From Waterburya agarophytonicola KI4 (GTDB lineage Bacteria > Cyanobacteriota > Cyanobacteriia > Cyanobacteriales > Xenococcaceae), in contig NZ_JADWDC010000030.1 in the NCBI RefSeq assembly GCF_020640915.1, positions 1-54,785 on the forward strand: DNA of 54,785 bases, written 5' to 3'. Position 1 is the first letter of the stretch. Every line of letters begins with the position of its first letter. Made by a program: the position numbers and the translations under genes. Below the pieces are notes generated by a model that searched no databases, was not told the DNA's origin, and saw nothing but the letters and a program-made list of their open reading frames with translations. This document shows, piece after piece, positions 53,740-54,785 of the stretch.

Positions 53740-54258
53740 ATGACCAAATCTATCATTCTTCAACGTCTATCAGCCACCGTACAATTTATACTGGGCTTTT
53801 TAATTGGTATCAGTTTAATTGTCGGAGTTACAGGTAGTATGGTATTTGTCTACTACAAGAAAATGTCAACCCTGCCCAAAAAACCAGATTTTCCTATTGC
53901 GTCAACAGAATCTATACCCAATAATACTGAATCTGCAACCACCATTGAACCGTTAGAATCTAACACCACGGAAGATGTAGAGGAAGCAGAAATTATTACT
54001 GAAGAAGCCGAAGTAGAACCCGAAGTAGAACCAGAACTGCCCGATAGTGCTTATTATGCAACAGTTACTTGGCCTCAAGGTTTGAGTTTGCGAGCCGAAC
54101 CAGATCTAAATTCTGGCAGAGTTGGCGGTATCGAATTTGAAAGCAAAATCATCATTTTAGAAGACTCTGTCGATGGCAAATGGCAACGAGTCAGACTTCC
54201 TTGGAGTCAGCAAGAAGGTTGGGTTAAAGGAGGCAATACTGAAAGAAATTCCTATTAG
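53740..54258 (+). CDS. Membrane-anchored bacterial SH3-domain protein
   Basis: 172 aa. One membrane helix (about 14-37: V-Q-F-I-L-G-F-L-I-G-I-S-L-I-V-G-V-T-G), an acidic Glu/Thr linker (about 50-105, with the small repeat E-V-E-P), and a C-terminal bacterial SH3 domain about 106-165: Y-Y-A-T-V-T-W-P-Q-G-L-S-L-R-A-E-P then W-Q-R-V-R-L-P-W-S and E-G-W-V. Faces the periplasm or lumen, perhaps binding peptidoglycan. Only 3 bp after ycf46, with a terminator behind it, so the two form one transcript; the pairing is seen in other cyanobacteria as I recall. Confidence 0.88.
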   Translation: MTKSIILQRLSATVQFILGFLIGISLIVGVTGSMVFVYYKKMSTLPKKPDFPIASTESIPNNTESATTIEPLESNTTEDVEEAEIITEEAEVEPEVEPELPDSAYYATVTWPQGLSLRAEPDLNSGRVGGIEFESKIIILEDSVDGKWQRVRLPWSQQEGWVKGGNTERNSY

Positions 54259-54310
54259 TTTGATTAAACTCGATTGTTTATGCTTTGGACTTTGGACAAA
54301 CAGCAAAATG

Positions 54311-54340
54311 ATTCGCGAACACTCATCGCGAATTCTTTTT
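54311..54340 (+). terminator. Hairpin terminator after the SH3 gene
   Basis: ATTCGCGA (54311-54318) and TCGCGAAT (54326-54333) form a perfect 8-bp stem around seven bases, followed by TCTTTTT. Confidence 0.9.
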
Positions 54341-54386
54341 AGGGTAGTACTAAAATTGTAGTTTCAATACAAAATAAGATAAATTG

Positions 54387-54785
54387 CTAAGTACAGGACA
54401 AAAATTCTAGAGATTGAAGAAAATCAGTTTGAAATTCATCTAAATTTAAGAAAATAGAGCGCAAATGATCGAAGCCATAACGAAAAATGCTTTTAGCCTT
54501 TCGTCCATGTTTCTTAATTACGATAGGTTTGTGGTCGGATAACCATTGACCTGTTCGATATGCCCAGCATAAAGCGATCGTTAAGAGAGCAAATAAGCGA
54601 CTTAAACGCTCTGAATCAATTAGATGAGTGTCTTCTAAATTAAAACCCCGACTTTTAAAAATACCAAACAGAGTTTCGATACCCCAACGTTGGGCGTAGT
54701 CATCGATCGCATTATGACAATAATTGGGATTAATAAGTACCTAAGCAAAATTAATTACATAGCGATCGCCAAAATGCCGCAAAAT
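54387..54785 (-). pseudogene. IS4-type transposase remnant (C-terminal part, in-frame stop)
   Basis: On the minus strand an open reading from the edge reads R-H-F-G-D-R-Y-V-I-N-F-A, then TAG at 54741-54743, then V-L-I-N-P-N-Y-C-H-N-A-I-D-D-Y-A-Q-R-W-G-I-E-T-L, F-K-S-R-G-F-N-L-E-D-T-H, A-L-C-W-A-Y-R-T-G, ending at a TAG (54387-54389). The Y-A-Q-R-W-x-I-E block is the end of an IS4-family DDE transposase, with the E of the catalytic triad in W-G-I-E. The internal stop shows the copy is broken, unless the base is a sequencing error. Continues off the window edge. Confidence 0.85.

Noticed and set aside
1-54785. tRNA, rRNA or CRISPR loci
   Set aside because: I looked for T-loop signatures, rRNA blocks and regularly spaced repeats of about 30 bp and found none. 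The tandem repeats present have 7-bp units without spacers.

Overview
The window is cyanobacterial chromosome. It is AT-rich with many copies of the HIP1 octamer GCGATCGC, and it carries cyanobacterium-specific genes: the carboxysome shell pair ccmK3/ccmK4, the PII-partner genes pipX-pipY next to sepF, a Ycf46-type AAA ATPase, a COP23 protein, DUF3110, DUF2996 and DUF6464 proteins, and an acyl-lipid desaturase. Protein similarity as I remember it suggests a unicellular or baeocytous (Pleurocapsales/Chroococcales-like) lineage, but the sequence alone does not settle this. No rRNA, tRNA, CRISPR array, prophage or conjugative element was seen. The only mobile DNA is a decayed transposase cut by the right edge.

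Layout. Bases 1-4.3 kb hold, on the minus strand, an LRAT-type acyltransferase-fold protein with a PspA-like tail, a GntR regulator, phosphoglycerate mutase gpmI, a DUF393 thioredoxin-fold protein and an unlisted 47-aa small protein. Bases 4.4-6 kb hold an unknown cyanobacterial gene followed by ccmK3 and ccmK4. Bases 6-8.4 kb hold a zinc-ribbon membrane protein, a MEKHLA-domain protein and a shortened prohibitin/SPFH protein. Bases 8.4-12 kb hold sufC-sufD-sufS behind two perfect SufR-type operators, with no sufB. Bases 12-18.6 kb hold a GAF-SpoIIE phosphatase, ftsY, ychF, an OmpR-type response regulator and a family 2 glycosyltransferase. Bases 18.7-24.2 kb hold a PBP4-type carboxypeptidase, an LCCL protein, a dynamin-like GTPase, a cupin and a LysR regulator. 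Bases 24.3-29 kb hold a CPA2 antiporter with Usp tail, speD, a DUF6464 protein, natD and trmH. Bases 29-34.2 kb hold a pseudokinase, a methyltransferase, proC, sepF and pipY-pipX. Bases 34.5-40 kb hold a COP23 protein, a secreted trypsin-WD40 protein, a kinase with a PsbP-like sensor and a site-2 protease. Bases 40-44.8 kb hold murQ, DUF3110 and DUF2996 genes and a TetR-type regulator divergent from desC. Bases 44.8-52.1 kb hold ftsH, a LysM-M23 peptidase, a degenerate CAP protein, rpsD and moaA. Bases 52.2-54.8 kb hold ycf46, an SH3 protein and the transposase remnant.

Working links. The suf genes build Fe-S clusters under probable SufR control. pipX-pipY-sepF-proC ties nitrogen/PII signalling to PLP homeostasis, division and proline synthesis. 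Two regulatory pairs are laid out with visible DNA sites: SufR sites ahead of sufC, and a duplicated dyad between the TetR gene and desC. The most unusual items are the TetR protein with a tyrosine-recombinase-like but catalytically emptied C-terminal half and its adjacent duplicated dyad, the suf operon without sufB, the LRAT-PspA fusion, the COP23/trypsin-WD40/kinase cluster, the prohibitin with an internal deletion, and a family of 7-bp tandem repeats spread through intergenic DNA.
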